From: Isoetes taiwanensis
Lineage: Eukaryota; Streptophyta; Lycopodiopsida; Isoetales; Isoetaceae
Reading direction: 5' to 3'
Assembly (NCBI GenBank): GCA_021234155.1
Contig: JAJEKV010000212.1
Span: 312,001-376,000 of the forward strand
Length of the DNA stretch: 64,000 bases
Shown: positions 22,090 to 34,196 of the stretch, piece by piece
Layout of the letters: every line of letters starts with the position of its first letter
Position numbering within the stretch: position 1 is the stretch's first letter
The notes under the pieces: model-generated
Told to the model about the DNA's origin: nothing
Seen by the model: only the letters and a program-made list of their open reading frames with translations
The model's database searches: none
Translations under genes and position numbers: made by a program

Positions 22090-22530
22090 TAGCTATGAAA
22101 AGGCCTTAGTTTTGAAACATAAGATAGATGCAAAACCCAAAGAAGAAGAAGAAGAAGAAGAAGAAGCAAAGAAATCTAGGAAACTTGGATGATTGCAAAT
22201 GCAATACATAATTGGCCTAAAAGCCATGCACATTATTTTATTTTGTAGAAAAAAGATAAGACCATTAAGCTCCTTTTTTCTTTTTCTTTTTGTTTTTTTT
22301 TTTTTTTTTTTGGCTATTGGGCAGAGGTAGGGAGTAGGCATTGTGACCATCGTCCCCACCCGTCGAGGAGGGTTAATGCGGCTGGTTGTTCCATCACTGA
22401 AGTCAAAGTTGAAGTTAACTTCGCTACCATTCAACAAACAAGATTTTGGATAAGTAGATGCATATGCCTCAAATTGTGCACAACCTTTTAATTCAACCTT
22501 GCCATAAATTCGATTCAACTGATGTCTTCA
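22090..22530 (-). pseudogene. Secreted cysteine-containing protein, C-terminal part (copy A)
   Basis: The minus strand reads YGKVELKGCAQFEAYASTYP then KSCLLNGSEVNFNFDFSDG. It matches copy B (50690-50839) closely. The rest of the frame towards 22093 is poly-Lys read-through of the T-rich stretch and is not real. A LINE tail at 22532 separates it from its 5' part at 24629-24788. I do not recognise the family. Confidence 0.5.
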
Positions 22531-22531
22531 A

Positions 22532-22660
22532 GATAAGATAAGATAAGATAAGATAAGATGAATTTTTTACGTCCACGGGAACCCAACAACCCATCTAAAA
22601 CCTGGGAACTAGGCCCCATCACCAAACACAATAACGTTCATATCTAACACAATAACAGGG
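22532..22660 (-). mobile_element. 5'-truncated LINE end with (CTTAT)n tail
   Basis: On the minus strand the sequence reads ATTGTGTTTGGTGATGGGGC, then GTTTTAGATGGGTTGTTGGG, TTCCCGTGGACGTAAAAAAT and a tandem CTTAT tail. It is nearly identical to the end of the plus-strand LINE at 51900-52035. Copy B lacks it at the matching site (50865-50884), so it inserted after the duplication. Where its 5' end lies within 22660-24628 is not clear. Confidence 0.75.
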
Positions 22661-22751
22661 GGTTTTTTTGTGTTTTTGTACGCTTTTCACTAAGGTTTTC
22701 CTATGATTTCGTGATGTATTCAAATGGATGTACTAATGCGTATATCTAGAG

Positions 22752-22972
22752 TGCACCATTGAGCCATTGATTTTAGCTTTTTTTTTTTCAATGGTCAACA
22801 ACCAATGGCTCAGAACAAAAGCCCTTTTTTTGGGCGTGTGGTGCATAATGGGCACGTGAAGGGCCATTGATTTTAGCCTTTTTTTTTCAATGGTCAACAA
22901 CCAATGGCTCACAACAAAAGCCCTCTTTTTATGTGTGTGGTGCATAATGGGCACATGAAGGGCTTGAAGGGC
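22752..22972. repeat. Tandem duplication, unit about 107 bp
   Basis: Two near-identical units in direct order. Each runs GCCATTGATTTTAGC, T-run, CAATGGTCAACAACCAATGG, CAAAAGCCC, GTGTGGTGCATAATGGGCAC and GTGAAGGG. Each unit also contains the inverted pair CCATTGATTTT and CAACCAATGG. No gene is present. Confidence 0.85.
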
Positions 22973-22975
22973 GCA

Positions 22976-24100
22976 TGTAGTGCAGTTTCCCCGCCGGCAA
23001 CACATTTCTTATTATAACTTTTGATCCAGAGCTCTGTTTGAGATGATATTTATTGCATTGGAAAGCTCTCTCCGAGATCTTTTTGATAGTATATGATATG
23101 GATATGTTTGGTAAGTTATCTATGCTAAAACAGCAATTTTTCGGCCGGGTTTGGTAGGCTTTCACATCCTACCAGCTGATTAATACAGGATTGCGCTATT
23201 GGATAATGTTTTATGGCTCATTCTGAATGAAGCTTGCAAAAAATTAACATGCATTTTTAGATTTTGAGGCAGTTATTAAGCAAATTCCAAGGCTTCTAGA
23301 TCCTTGTGCTAACAAGCAGAAAAGTTTCCCACTTTGGTTTCTCACCACAAGAATCCATGGAGGCCAAAGGCTGCTGTTAAATTCCAGTTGAAAAATGTTT
23401 GTGTATGGGTGTTGCAAACTTTATGACTTTCAGAATAATGGGATCAATCTGCTCTATCTTTATGGTAACTTTTACTTATGTTCTATTTGTTTTATTGTGA
23501 TCAAATTTAAAAGCTAAAGGTGATGAAAGCCTTAAATGAATTCTAGTTTTTTTCTGGTTTGAATTCTAAAATTTTTGTTTGTGCCTCTTTATTTTCTGTC
23601 CTTTCACTAATGCATCTCGCATTTGGATCTTAGTCATGACTTATCTGTTGGTCGCCTAATGTTTAGGGACTAGAATTAGCAAGAAAGCTTGAAACATATA
23701 ATTTGGCGTGTTGCAATGAGCAGGTTCACACTTTGCTTAAAGTTGTTTCAAATTAAATTCTTATTATCAAGCAAATGCTTAGTTTTATGTAGCTTCACAT
23801 TCATTGAGTTTAAATGGTTGGACTCAAAGGCCTTAGTGCTAAAGCAAAACACATTTGCACTATTGAAACTTCATGTCATTAAGTTTAAATTGTTTGATTC
23901 AAAGTTGTTAGTGTTAAAATAAAGCACAAGGATATGCTGGGTTCAATCCCCATGACATGACCTAACGGTCATCTTCTTAACAAATGTTCTTTATTCCATT
24001 GATAACTCTTCAAAATTACTTTAATAACCTGTTGACCTTTTTTGAGGCTCCACAATTGCTATATATCATTTTTTATCGTTATGTTGTCCATCTCCAAGGC
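22976..24100. other. Unassigned insertion DNA in copy A
   Basis: AT-rich sequence absent from copy B. It has only short open frames and a local repeat of TTCA(T)..TTAAGTTTAAATTG..GATTCAAAG around 23790-23905. No protein family was seen. Confidence 0.4.
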
Positions 24101-24262
24101 CCCGAAGGGGCAAACAAAAATTTTAGACAACACAAACCATTACATAAAACACTTTTAAATTAAAATCCCCCTAAAACCCCCTATGGTTTTGGGGGGGGGG
24201 ATGACGTCCTAAGGCCCCGAAGAGGCCAAAAATTTTTTTTTGCAACACAAACCATTAACATC

Positions 24263-24628
24263 CAACATATAAAAATTAAATCCCCGCTAAAACCCCCTGT
24301 GGTTTGGCTGCATATTCACACGGGGGGTGACGTAGGGTAGCGAGAGCCCTTTTTATACTGCCTAAAATGGTATAATACATGTTTGAAATCAACACCATTA
24401 AGTATATTGCACCAAACCTTATAGTATTTCACAAGTCTTGCTATACAGTATAAAAAAACTTATACGAGCATACCCCACAAACGAGGATCGCTATCTATGG
24501 TCCAAATCAAAGCATAACTCATGAATATGTCCATCCAATAGCTCTCGATGCCCGGAGTCACCCCCGTGTGAATATGCACCCAAACCACAGGGGGTTTTAG
24601 GGGGGATTTAATTTTTATATGTTGAATG
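24263..24628. repeat. Fold-back (long inverted repeat) element
   Basis: Arms of about 70 bp at 24263-24332 (CAACATATAAAAATTAAATC then CCCCTGTGGTTTGGCTGCAT and CACACGGGGGGTGACG) and inverted at 24556-24628 are nearly complementary. The loop is about 220 bp with no gene. A partial direct copy of the left arm, with CCCCGAAGGGGC next to it, precedes it at 24100-24200. It is likely a MITE-like fold-back element nested in the copy A insertion. Confidence 0.8.
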
Positions 24629-24788
24629 TTCATAAGCGCACCTTCGATGTTGAGCATGTTAAATAGCCCAAGGGTTGAGTTCCCAGTGGTGTTGTCCATA
24701 CAGGTGACGCTGTAAATATTTCCCGTTGAGTCCTTATTTGAGGTAAGCTTGCAATCCTTATTTTTTAAATGTAGTCTAGGTTAGAATC
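24629..24788 (-). pseudogene. Secreted cysteine-containing protein, N-terminal part (copy A)
   Basis: The minus strand reads CMDNTTGNSTLGLFNMLN after a segment orthologous to DSNLDYILKNKDCKLTSNKD of copy B. Copy A has about 125 bp of extra sequence (24789-24917) between this and the hydrophobic leader region near 24930. Broken by insertions. Confidence 0.45.
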
Positions 24789-25187
24789 ACCTAAACTTGC
24801 ACCTCTATTTGTAAGTCCAATTCTGTACATAAAAAACATGTAATTGGCTATTTTTATTATGCTTGCATGTTGTATATTGACTTATACTTTTTGCTTTCAC
24901 TTTGAATGTTGACGTCAGCAAAAAAAAAAAGAAATAAAAAATGCACATGCCTTTGCTTTTAATGTTTGCTATTTGCATGCACATTATCATATTCATTGTT
25001 GACGAAGACATGCTAGTCATGCGTTACACCATATACTAGACAAAGAAAGAACAAGATTATCTATATTGCGGGGTATCTAGTTCAACTAGGGCAGAAAGAC
25101 AAGGTTCAGACCCTTAGACTAGTCCTAGATTAGATCCTACAGACTAGACAAGTACCTGTTCCATTCCGTTCCATTATGTTCTGCACA

Positions 25188-25326
25188 TAGAAGGACTCCT
25201 AATAATTGCCTCAATGACACAATAAAACAAATATTACATCATTCAATTTGCAAGCGTAGAAGGACTCCTAATAATTGCCTCAATGACACAATAAAACAAA
25301 TGTTACGTCATTCAATTTGCAAGCTA
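25188..25326. repeat. 69-bp tandem repeat, two units
   Basis: Unit AGAAGGACTCCTAATAATTG then CCTCAATGACACAATAAAAC, AAAT(A/G)TTAC and ATTCAATTTGCAAGC. Copy B has three units at the same place (52274-52480). Confidence 0.9.
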
Positions 25327-25689
25327 AGAAATAGCGAGTTTGAATCTTACCTATTCTAGTGCGAACCTTAGATCTGAAAGAGTAGCCTCTAGAATTGTTT
25401 TCCAATCGAAAATTTAGCCCATAGCTATGAAACGGCCTTAGTTTTGAAACATAAGATAGATGCAAAACCCAAAGAAGAGGAAGAAGCAAAGGAATCTAGG
25501 AAACTTGAATGATTGCAAATGCAGTACATAATGGGCCTAAAAGCCATGCACATCATTTTATTTTGTAGAAAAGAGATGAGACCATTAAGCTCTTTTTTTC
25601 TTTTCTTTTCTTTTCTTATTTTCTTTTTTTTTTTGCCATTGGCTGCATCAGCCATGGTTGGGCAACTGTGACCATCGTCCCACTCAACG

Positions 25690-26190
25690 TCAGAGGGTTA
25701 ATGCGGCTGGCTGTTCCATTGCCTCTATGAATACGCCGCGACCGGCCGCATTCAACCGAACCCTTCGCAGCAGTCGCTACACTCGTCGTCACTGGTGCAT
25801 CGGTTTGTTAAAGGCGCTAGCTTTTCCATTGCTGCGACTTTCTCCATCGCTACAACTTCACGCAGCACCCGGTTGCACCCGGTAGGCCATTGCGGCGACC
25901 ATACCGCGTTGTCACACTTTCCGCATCAGGGTGCATTGTTTTGCTAATGGTGGCTTTTCCATCGCCTCCGTTTGACTTTTCTCCGTCGTTGCAACTCCAA
26001 TGCCGCGACTTGGCTCCACCCGGTAGAGGCCATTTGCGGCGCCTATAGCCGCCCTCACACTCGGCGCGCGGGTGCATTGCTGTTTTGTTAATGGCAATCG
26101 GCTTTCCCATCCTTGTCATTGCCGACCGCGAGAATGAGCAATGATGCGGGGATAGCTAAAACAATCTTCATCCTCCACACTTTTATCACC
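25690..26190 (-). pseudogene. Cysteine-rich secreted peptide gene, copy A, frame-broken
   Basis: Orthologous to 52703-53009. The minus strand starts MKIVLAIPASLLILAVG at about 26180 and contains three recognisable units of the peptide repeat (about 25975-26100, 25850-25965 and 25725-25845), each ending near TCTCCATCG or TCTCCGTCG on the plus strand. Wherever copy B has CTG or CAG (the CTGCAGCAGCC that encodes GCC and neighbours), this copy has CG-containing strings of altered length, so no cysteine unit is open. I suspect read error at these sites. Confidence 0.55.
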
Positions 26191-27168
26191 ATTGCACTTA
26201 CACCCTTCTTATAGCCCCATCCGTTTTTTTTTTCTTTTCTAAGGACTGAATACTATTCCTTTGCCGGGAGTCATCCAACCGTCTACTTTCCTTTGCCGGG
26301 AGTCATCCGACCGTCTATATCTCTCCGAAGATTGGATGCTACACTATTCCTTTGCCGGGAGTCATTCTACCGTCTATTTTCAAATCGATCAAACCAATCA
26401 GGCCCTTGTCTGGGTAAATCTGGATCGGATATTGTTGATTTTTTATATGATTCCAAATCAAGAAATTACAGGTATGTATATTTTTCCCTCATAAACAGTG
26501 GATAAGAAGAGAACTGTTGCTATGCCAGTTCAATCCTGTTCCTATGCCAGGAGTCATCCCACCGGCTACTCACATAAGGCTGTATTACTAATAATGTAGA
26601 TAAGGTTTTTCCTTTGCATGACTGTTTATACCTATCTGTCGGTAATTTCTCTTCTATGAATCGATTTAAACAATTAGGCCATTGCATTATGAGGCCAGGT
26701 TCAACTGCATTAGAAGCATAAATGTTTTTTTTTTTTGAGGGATTAAAAAGATTTTATTTACTTAGAGAGAATGATACAAAGCCACATGGCAGAGGTGCAC
26801 CCATCCACGAATATGAGATGGGGGTAGCTACGTAGCTCCAGCTTGTACTATTCTCTTTCCCGACCTAGACCAGATTAAAATAGGTGCCCCATATTTCTTC
26901 CTTTATCTCTTCTTCACTTTTAAAAAGTAGCCTAAATTTTTTAAGTCTTTCAAGTACCAGGTGAAGTAGCTGAGTTGATGATATGAATACCTCCTGATTC
27001 TCAGCGAAGACATGGGCATTCCTCATTTTCCATATTGACTAGATCGCCCGTGCCCCGGCTATGTGAAAAGAAATCTTCTTCTTGGGACACCATTCGAGGG
27101 AGAATTCCTAAAGCAATTCTTTGGTTCCTAAGGGGTATTCGAACCTATCCGGACTCTGTGCCCATACT

Positions 27169-28015
27169 TCATGCAAAGATCCCACATTCCACCGGACAAT
27201 GTTCTATGGATTCTTCTTCCTCTTCACACATAGGGCAAAGTGGGCTCACGTTATTGTCCCATTTGGAGACTAGATGATTGACCCTTGGGACCCCGTGGAT
27301 CACTTGCCAAAGAAAGTTGATTATTGGGGGGAGGAATTTCAGCCAAGCGTTTCTCCGGATGTTTTTAAGGATGTCCTCCGTGATCACTAGCTCCCACTTG
27401 GGAGATAATGGAAGAAATCCCTTAGTCTTCAAACCATGTAGCATGACTTCACAAACTTGTTTGGTCATGATCGAAGGATGTACGACCCATGGACTTTGAT
27501 CTCCTCTATTTATTGTGTTTTGGGAGTCTGGAAGCCACACATTCCCAAATTATCTTATGCGCCTCCTTTAAACCAAAAGCGGACTTGAAATGCTTCTCAA
27601 TCGGCGGTGCTCTCCCATATACCAGAAAGCACAAGAATGTATACCACGCTTTTTCCATCTCTTCACAATCCTCGCGTCTACCACTATACACCGGTACCCA
27701 CCATGGAGGGGAGGTCCCTGCTTTAAATTTGCTGATATCAAGCGTGAATAGTTTCTTTATGGCATTCCAAGCCGAAATAAGACCCTTCAGGAAGGGGGAG
27801 GCTTCTTTACATGGCTTGAGATAAAAAAAGAGAGACCATGGAAGCGAGACCTTGACGGAGGGCTTACTATGCTTACAAGAATATAATAGAGCTTGGTTGA
27901 TGAGGTGCGAACCTGGAGACTTCACCTTTTCCTGAAGAATCATCCATATGAATTTGGCTATTAATACTTTGCTATGATTTTGTAAAATGCAGATAGGAGT
28001 GTGATAGGCCTCCAA
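27169..28015 (-). pseudogene. LINE ORF2 C-terminal region with zf-RVT
   Basis: Two frames (28015-27506, 27540-27169) encode post-reverse-transcriptase sequence. The zinc-binding domain is FLWQVIHGVPRVNHLVSKWD then CPMCEEEEESIEHCPVEC. The domain order is typical of L1 ORF2. A frame change separates the pieces. Confidence 0.75.
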
Positions 28016-28019
28016 TTGT

Positions 28020-28487
28020 TAATTGTGCTTGGCTCCTTACACTTGGGTACTAAGGCGATGCAGCCTGTATTCAATCTTGGATTTCAGCTTGCATGAAGTC
28101 TGTGTATGCAGAAAAGATATCATTGTTAATCCACTCCCAATTGCATTGGTAGAATTCGATGGGAATTCCATCCATACCCGGACATTTATTCTTAGCCAAT
28201 AAGAGGGTGGCTTTTTCAAGATCCTCCATAGAGAGAGAGCGACTCAGAATATCTTTTTGGCTAGAGCTCATTATAGGTGAAACTTTAGAGATCACCAGCT
28301 CTTCATATGTATCTTGGAATGGCAAGTTATGTTCCCCAAAAACTTTGGAAATGATTATGTAAGTACCTTTTAGATCCAGGGGATTTGAGGGTCGAAAGTC
28401 GCCTAGTGCAATGGTTGATAGAGTAGGCGACCTCTTCTTTTTTTTTATTTGAATTAAAGAAGAACTTGGTACATTTATCACCTTCAT
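28020..28487 (-). pseudogene. LINE ORF2 reverse-transcriptase fragment
   Basis: The minus strand reads ILSRSLSMEDLEKATLLLAK then NKCPGMDGIPIEFYQ, and in a shifted frame CIALVPKCKEPSTINNWRPI and TLLSAFYKIIAK. These are the first reverse-transcriptase blocks. The following blocks with the catalytic aspartates are absent; the sequence passes almost at once to post-palm regions. Confidence 0.8.
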
Positions 28488-28794
28488 TTAGCCAAGTCAA
28501 TCCGCTTTGCATCCGTTTCTCCATTATTTTGATTTCCTCTAGTGCCTTTATCTGTTTCAATTATTCCCTTCTCCTCTATCCCATCATTCGGGCCCAATGC
28601 TCGAGTGAGTGGAGCTGATTGTAGAGGCTATCCAACTCTCCCTCTCCCTTTGCACTTTAGCTCTACCCCAACTTTTTAGCATAGTTTTTATATTACCGGG
28701 GCCGTTATCATGGTTTCCATCCCCGAGCCCATTCTAAAGGTGGATTGCCATATGCTTTTACAAGCCTCCACAAATTCACGGATCTTTCGGATAT

Positions 28795-29565
28795 CTAGTG
28801 TTGAGTTTGAATCTTGCTTTTAGAGGTTCTAATCTGGCAAATCTGGGTAGATATGACCTGTGGATTGTGATCCGAGATAGCATTTTGTAGAAGGTTGGAT
28901 CTATGCACATTTGGAAGGATGGTAAGTGCCTCATCGTTGATGTAGCATCTATCATGTCTTGCATAAGTCCTACCCATGCCTATCCATCCGTTACACCATG
29001 TATAGCCCTTATCTCCGTCTACTTCCATGAAGCCTATATCTTCTAACAGTTTGCACCACTGTACTTTCTCAAACCCATGCACAATTGCAGATGATACCCC
29101 TTGTCTATCCTCAGCTGCCTCCACCATATTGAAATCTCCTACCATTAGCCAAGCTACCTTGTTCCCGAAACCTTTTAATTTGTGCCTAAGAGTGGCCCAT
29201 AGGGCTCCTCTACCTCTGGGGTTGTTATGGGCGTAAACGTTCACCAGGCCCCATACTTTACCTTCATGTTGCCATAAGATTAAAGACCATCTCCCAAATC
29301 TGACTACCTGTGACTCACATACTTTTACTTCTTTTTTCCACGCGATGAGGGTCCCTGCACTAGAAGTTTCCTTTACTACAGCAATACCCACGTATTCATT
29401 GCCTATTACTTTGAACAACTCCTGTATTTCTTCCTTTTTGCACTTATGTTCTTGTAAGCATATCACATCCGGGTTGATCCCCTTTATGGCGCTTGCTAAC
29501 CTACTCTTCTTGTATTCAGAGGATTTTACTCCCCTAATATTCCAACTGAGAATTTTATGATTCAT
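28795..29565 (-). CDS. LINE ORF2 N-terminus: APE-type endonuclease
   Basis: A 256-codon frame starting MNHKILSWNIRGVKSSEYKK, the usual plant L1 ORF2 start. Endonuclease motifs are present: NIRG (Asn), LQEHK (Glu, residues about 36-40), VNVYAHN, LMVGDFNMV (Asp-x-Asn, about 140-148), YTWCNG and SDHNPQ (about 235). It nicks target DNA to prime reverse transcription. The frame ends early at 28795 and downstream ORF2 continues in other frames. Confidence 0.85.
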   Translation of the reverse strand: MNHKILSWNIRGVKSSEYKKSRLASAIKGINPDVICLQEHKCKKEEIQELFKVIGNEYVGIAVVKETSSAGTLIAWKKEVKVCESQVVRFGRWSLILWQHEGKVWGLVNVYAHNNPRGRGALWATLRHKLKGFGNKVAWLMVGDFNMVEAAEDRQGVSSAIVHGFEKVQWCKLLEDIGFMEVDGDKGYTWCNGWIGMGRTYARHDRCYINDEALTILPNVHRSNLLQNAISDHNPQVISTQICQIRTSKSKIQTQH

Positions 29566-31846
29566 AAAGAGATGTTTCCGGACCCTTTTTCCTATCCAAA
29601 CCTTCTTCTTCTAGACTTGTGCTTGTTACCTTTTTGTTTTTTTTCCCTGTTAGAGTAGGGGGATCTTCATCCACCATATCCTCCTCTTCCATTAGATCCG
29701 CCCACTTGTTTTTGTTTGGGGGAATGACTCCCTCTATTTCATCCAATTCCCCATATACCACTATATCTCTCCCAATCCCTCCTTCCCCTTCAGAAAGCGT
29801 TCCCTTCTCTGTGTTTGTTGTTTCCAGAATGTACCGAGAGAAAGATTTTTTACTCCTAGAGCAATGTGAGTACTTTCGGAGATGCTGGGAAGAGGTTTTG
29901 ACCGGAGTGCTCCGGCTCCTCAGAGCAATGTTCCTAGTCCTCCCTTTTTGTTTGGAACCTACCACTTCCCATGGTGATCATTTGCTTTTGGTAAACTTAT
30001 GAGATTACTGGGCTGTATTGTCGATTCATTAGCTAGCTTTCCCACGATGTTGGAGCAGTGATTCTCACCTCCCTGGTTAGGGGCGCATGGGGTGATACTT
30101 ACTTGAGTCTTTGGGATGGCTAACTGGTGCACCATTGGATGTGGGAGGATCATTAAGGCCATTGGAGCTTGTTGTTGAGGAGTCAGCTTTTTCTAGACCG
30201 ACTTGGGGTTCTCTTCTAGTCCTTCAATCTTTATGTCAGGAAACATTCTCGTATATTTCCCATCTATTGGTCAATTTCAGGGGAACTTGAAAGAGCATTT
30301 GCCACTCTTAACTACCACCACCCCTTTAGGTATGCCCGATGTTGCGGTATTGCTACACAAATCTTTGGTCCTTTGGCACATGGAATGTGAGATATATGCT
30401 CCCTCTTTGTGTTAGCAATGACCTTCAAGAATTCAGGTACCAACATGTATGGAGGTAAGTGTTCGATCTCTAACCAACACGGAATTTTGATGGCCGAGAT
30501 TTGATGGGGAGAGAAGCCGGTGAGTAATATTGATATAAAATGTACTCTCCCATGAATGAGTCTCTCAGCGGGACACCATCTTATCTACCATCGCTTCGCT
30601 ATCAAAAGAATGAGAAAGAAGTTACTTCCCGGTGCCTTTAGCGATTCGTGTTGAGGTAGGCCTAATTTCTTCGTGTATCTTTGAAACCCGATTATTCCAG
30701 TTGGAGGAGGTCCGGGGAATCCTCTGTAAAGAAACAAATGACGATCGTGATACCAGGTTCTCCACCACTTTTACGTGCATACCATGATCTATCTACGCTA
30801 TTGGATAGTTAGACTCCTCGCCTAGTTCCATATTTCCAGCACTTTCAGTTCCATTTTCTTCAAGTTGGCTTTTGTTCGGTTTGCCCGGATCTTGAGCAAA
30901 ACACGCTTCTACTATTTTAAGTCTTTGCATCTACTCTCAAACTCGGCTGTTTTACATTTGGCATCTTATTCTTTATCCACTCGAGAATCTAGGCTTGTTA
31001 ACTCTTGCTATCGTGTCATTGTTTTTCCAAGCCTCCCTTGCATTACTCCTTGCATTACCTCTAGCCGGGCCCCGATCTTCCCCTACTCTTACTTTGTCTG
31101 CTTCACTATCATGTTTCTGGTTCTGAAAGATCACATTATCTACTGATGTAGAGGGAAAACTCTTACCTCTGTTTAAGTCCTTTGGAATGCTTGATTATCA
31201 TCTGCTTCAGCCTCCATCATGATCTTATCGGTTTCGTTGATTGCTCTATGCCTTGGGGCATGTGGTGCGGGTGAACTGTAAGCCTGGGGCGTTTCCTTAG
31301 AGCCTTGTTGGTGCTTCGTCTCTGCTAAATTTTTATTTGCATCTAGTTCTTTTTCGTTTACTTCGGTTTCTGCTTCTTCCATCGGAGAAGATACCATGGA
31401 TGAATCGACCATTTGCCTTTGTGTGAATTTTTTTACGCCCACCGCACTATCTCGCCCCCCGCCCCTAACATTGCAGTTTTCAATTTTCGGATGGCACTGA
31501 TGGCGCTCACACTTGCTTTGGAGGCCAGATCGTCCCCTGCTAATGCCTTACCTACTCCCTTGCCCTTTGGGGAATGATTTGTACTTTGTGGAGCAGGGGC
31601 TGCTGCAAATGATCCTAGATTCTTATATGAAGCAATGGCAGGATGATTTACCTTATGCAGGGCAAAAGCCCCAATTTTTGGGTCAGAACTGTTGAAAACC
31701 CCATCGGGGGGGCGATTTGCGCACCTTCGAGGTCCGCCGGATGGGCTGGCCCGCCTCGCACTAGCATTGGGGATGGCGGGGCCATAGGGCCCCGATTGAT
31801 TATACTGGTCGGACCTGTGTCGATTTCCGACCGGCGTCCGCTTCTT
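29566..31846 (-). pseudogene. LINE ORF1 and 5' region, frame-broken
   Basis: Several partial minus-strand frames (31433-31948, 31173-31442, 29555-29965) with low-complexity, charged sequence (for example MEEEDMVDEDPPTLTGKKNK at about 29640-29700), as in plant L1 ORF1 nucleic-acid-binding proteins. I did not see an intact zinc knuckle. The frame at 31433-31948 runs past the element edge into flanking DNA. Confidence 0.5.
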
Positions 31847-33744
31847 CGCTATCATAACAAATATAATTGGGCTATGTAAAACTCCGTGTATAAGAAAAAT
31901 TGTTATGTTTAGGATGTCACAGGAAAACCTTTGAAAGGGAGAAAGCACACTTTACCGATAGGAAAACATTGTGAAGTGAGTTAGAGTAATATTTTTAACA
32001 ATGCCTTCAAATATTACCGTTAACTTAACAAGAGGAAGAGTAACTAAAACGCGTGGATAAGCCCGATAAATTACACAATGATGTTTGGGCGTGACTCTGG
32101 ACCCTTAAAGAGCATCTGTTGAAAGTAATTTTGAACCCGCCAGGACAAAGAGCTTCATCATTTGAAAGTAAATTTGAACTTTGTGAGAGGCTTAATCATC
32201 TTATCTACATTTCGCATTGATGTTGTGCAATATTGAAGGTGTAAAATTGATCGATGCATTTGCTCTCTTATAAAACAACTTCATATCGAAATGATTAGTG
32301 GGGAAATAATATTTGAAGTCTTGGTAAGAGCTATAGCCCGAATTTCAACAAATAGTCAGGCCAAAGCCCAGTGATTGTCAAAAAATAATTTAGCTGACCC
32401 TAAGCGGGAGCTGTAAAATCTGAAACAAATGAAGAACCCGGATCATTACCTCAAGTACCACGGTGGGTGCCTTGATTTCTACTTCATTGAGTACTCGGAA
32501 CTTGCAAAAGTCAATCAAAGTGCATCACGGACAGCAAAGGTGCGTGTGTTCCCATTTTATGATACATAATACTTCCATGCATAGCACCTTATAAATAGGG
32601 ACAAAATTTGTTTAGCAGCCTATCCATTGAAATTCCTTGGGTGTTTGCATAAATCGCTAGCTCAATATACGATGGCTGAAAATGGTTACGTTCGTTTGTA
32701 CCAGCACAAGTTGGCCTTCTAATAGAAAATGTCTTAAGGTAGAATGATGACCTGGACCAAGCATGAAAGGGCTTGAGGCAATAACTACATGATTTGAAAT
32801 TTGGATCATGATCATTCTGAGGCCGGTTGTGGTCCTAAAAATCATCTATATATAGATACTGATTGGGACTTTCTCCAATCGACCAACCCGATCAATACAA
32901 TTCTCTAATTGTGCTTGTGTTATCTCAATCCAGTTTTCAACAATCTAGGTGCATAATGGAGAAGCATATTCTCGCAAACTATAGAGAAGCTTCCAAATGA
33001 AGTCTTTGGAGTTGAATCTGGAAGTCATTGAATTAAAGGCAAGAAAAAAATCCAAGGACTCCGAAAAATACAAAAGATTACTCGATTAAGTCACTCAAGA
33101 AAATATAATTAGACCATGTTCTAATCAATAAATAAGTATCCATGGCCATTGATCGTTGTGGACATAACCGAATATGTTCATATCATGGCTATCACCGTCA
33201 TGGACAATGCCATAGCCAGGAGGTTTAGGGTGCGATCCCTTAATGTCGAATTTTTCGTTTTCACCATTGTATACAAATGTACAAAGGCAATTATGGGGAA
33301 GAGCTTGAATGAAACGCACCAAATATATATACTAAAAGCTTCCCTGTTACCTTCAATGGCAGAAATATGGGACTTAGCAACTTTAGGCTATCTATCAAAG
33401 CTTAAGTGAAACGCATCAACTGCTATGTAATCTACCATAAATCAATGCTCTTGTCTTAACAATTATATATGATGCACGAAACCAATTGCTTTGTTTGCAT
33501 GCACCTTGGTGATGTTCAATCGCAAAACGTAATGACAAGGTTATAATACCATGAATTGACATCACACACAAGCAAAGGCTGTTTCTAATTCACATTAAAC
33601 ATTACAACAACAAGAAACAATGCATTATCATGTAATATCTCTTATTAAAAATGATAGTAAACAAGAAAAATTTGATAGTATAACACACAACAGAAACCTA
33701 CAATTAATCTATGCCAAGGAACAAACCAGGTCAAGAGTGGGGAG
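31847..33744. other. Copy A non-coding block, homologous to 53497-55364
   Basis: No gene. Almost every CTG or CAG of copy B is CG, CCG, CGG or otherwise altered here, while neighbouring bases are unchanged; see findings. Confidence 0.7.
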
Positions 33745-34196
33745 CTAATTCATGAGCTTTGGAGATAACATGCGAGCCATAATCCTGGCGATTCCCTTGA
33801 CATGGTGTGCATGCGATATCGAATGTGAGTCTTGGCAAAGATCAATCTGATCGATCCAACGGGATGTCTTCCTTTTATGTAATTGTAAACCCAAGACAAT
33901 GCGAAGTGAAGGCAAGCCTCGGCAAATAGGAAACCTCCCTGTAATCATAAACAAAAATATTCCATGAGGGAAAAGCACGGGGATGAGAAACAAGAACATG
34001 GGTGTAGCAAGCGGGAGCGTGAATCGCAGATGCGAGAAAGCATGAGGCCGACTAGGGCAAGTATTGCTAGCAATCTTTGACCAATATAACAAGTCGACAA
34101 AATTTGTCTAGAAGTGGGCACTTTGGAGGCCATCTTGTGCACCATGCTTTGGGCTTTTTCTTGCCCTCTAATTCCTGCTTCTCTTGTTGCTTCCAT
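33745..34196 (-). pseudogene. Oleosin, copy A, frame-broken
   Basis: Collinear with the intact oleosin at 55365-55835: same start MEATREAGIRGQEKAQSMVH at 34196 and same end AHELAP region near 33750. The frame breaks repeatedly because CAG/CTG in copy B appear as CG or CGG with one-base losses or gains (TCAGATCC to TCGATCC, GCAGAAG to GCGAAG, AGTCTGAC to AGTCGAC). The proline-knot region still reads TPMFLFLIPVLFP, with Ser changed to Ile by a local change. It may be an intact gene misread. Confidence 0.75.

Larger units (their letters stand above)
26729..31846 (-). mobile_element. LINE (L1-type), nearly full length
   Basis: Minus-strand LINE inserted in copy A: copy B reads GCATAAATGTGCTATCATAA at 53486-53505, where copy A breaks after AAATG (26728) and resumes with GCTATCATAA (31848). 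The poly(A) tail is the T run at 26729-26742. Moving 5' to 3' from 31846: an ORF1 region in several frames, ORF2 endonuclease (29565-28795), a partial reverse transcriptase (28487-28020) and a C-terminal zinc domain (27540-27169). The reverse-transcriptase palm with its YxDD box appears to be missing. No clear target duplication can be read. Confidence 0.88.

Noticed and set aside
22093-22340. Lys- and Ser-rich extension of the copy A secreted protein
   Set aside because: Produced by the long T run and GAA microsatellite; copy B differs in length and frame there.
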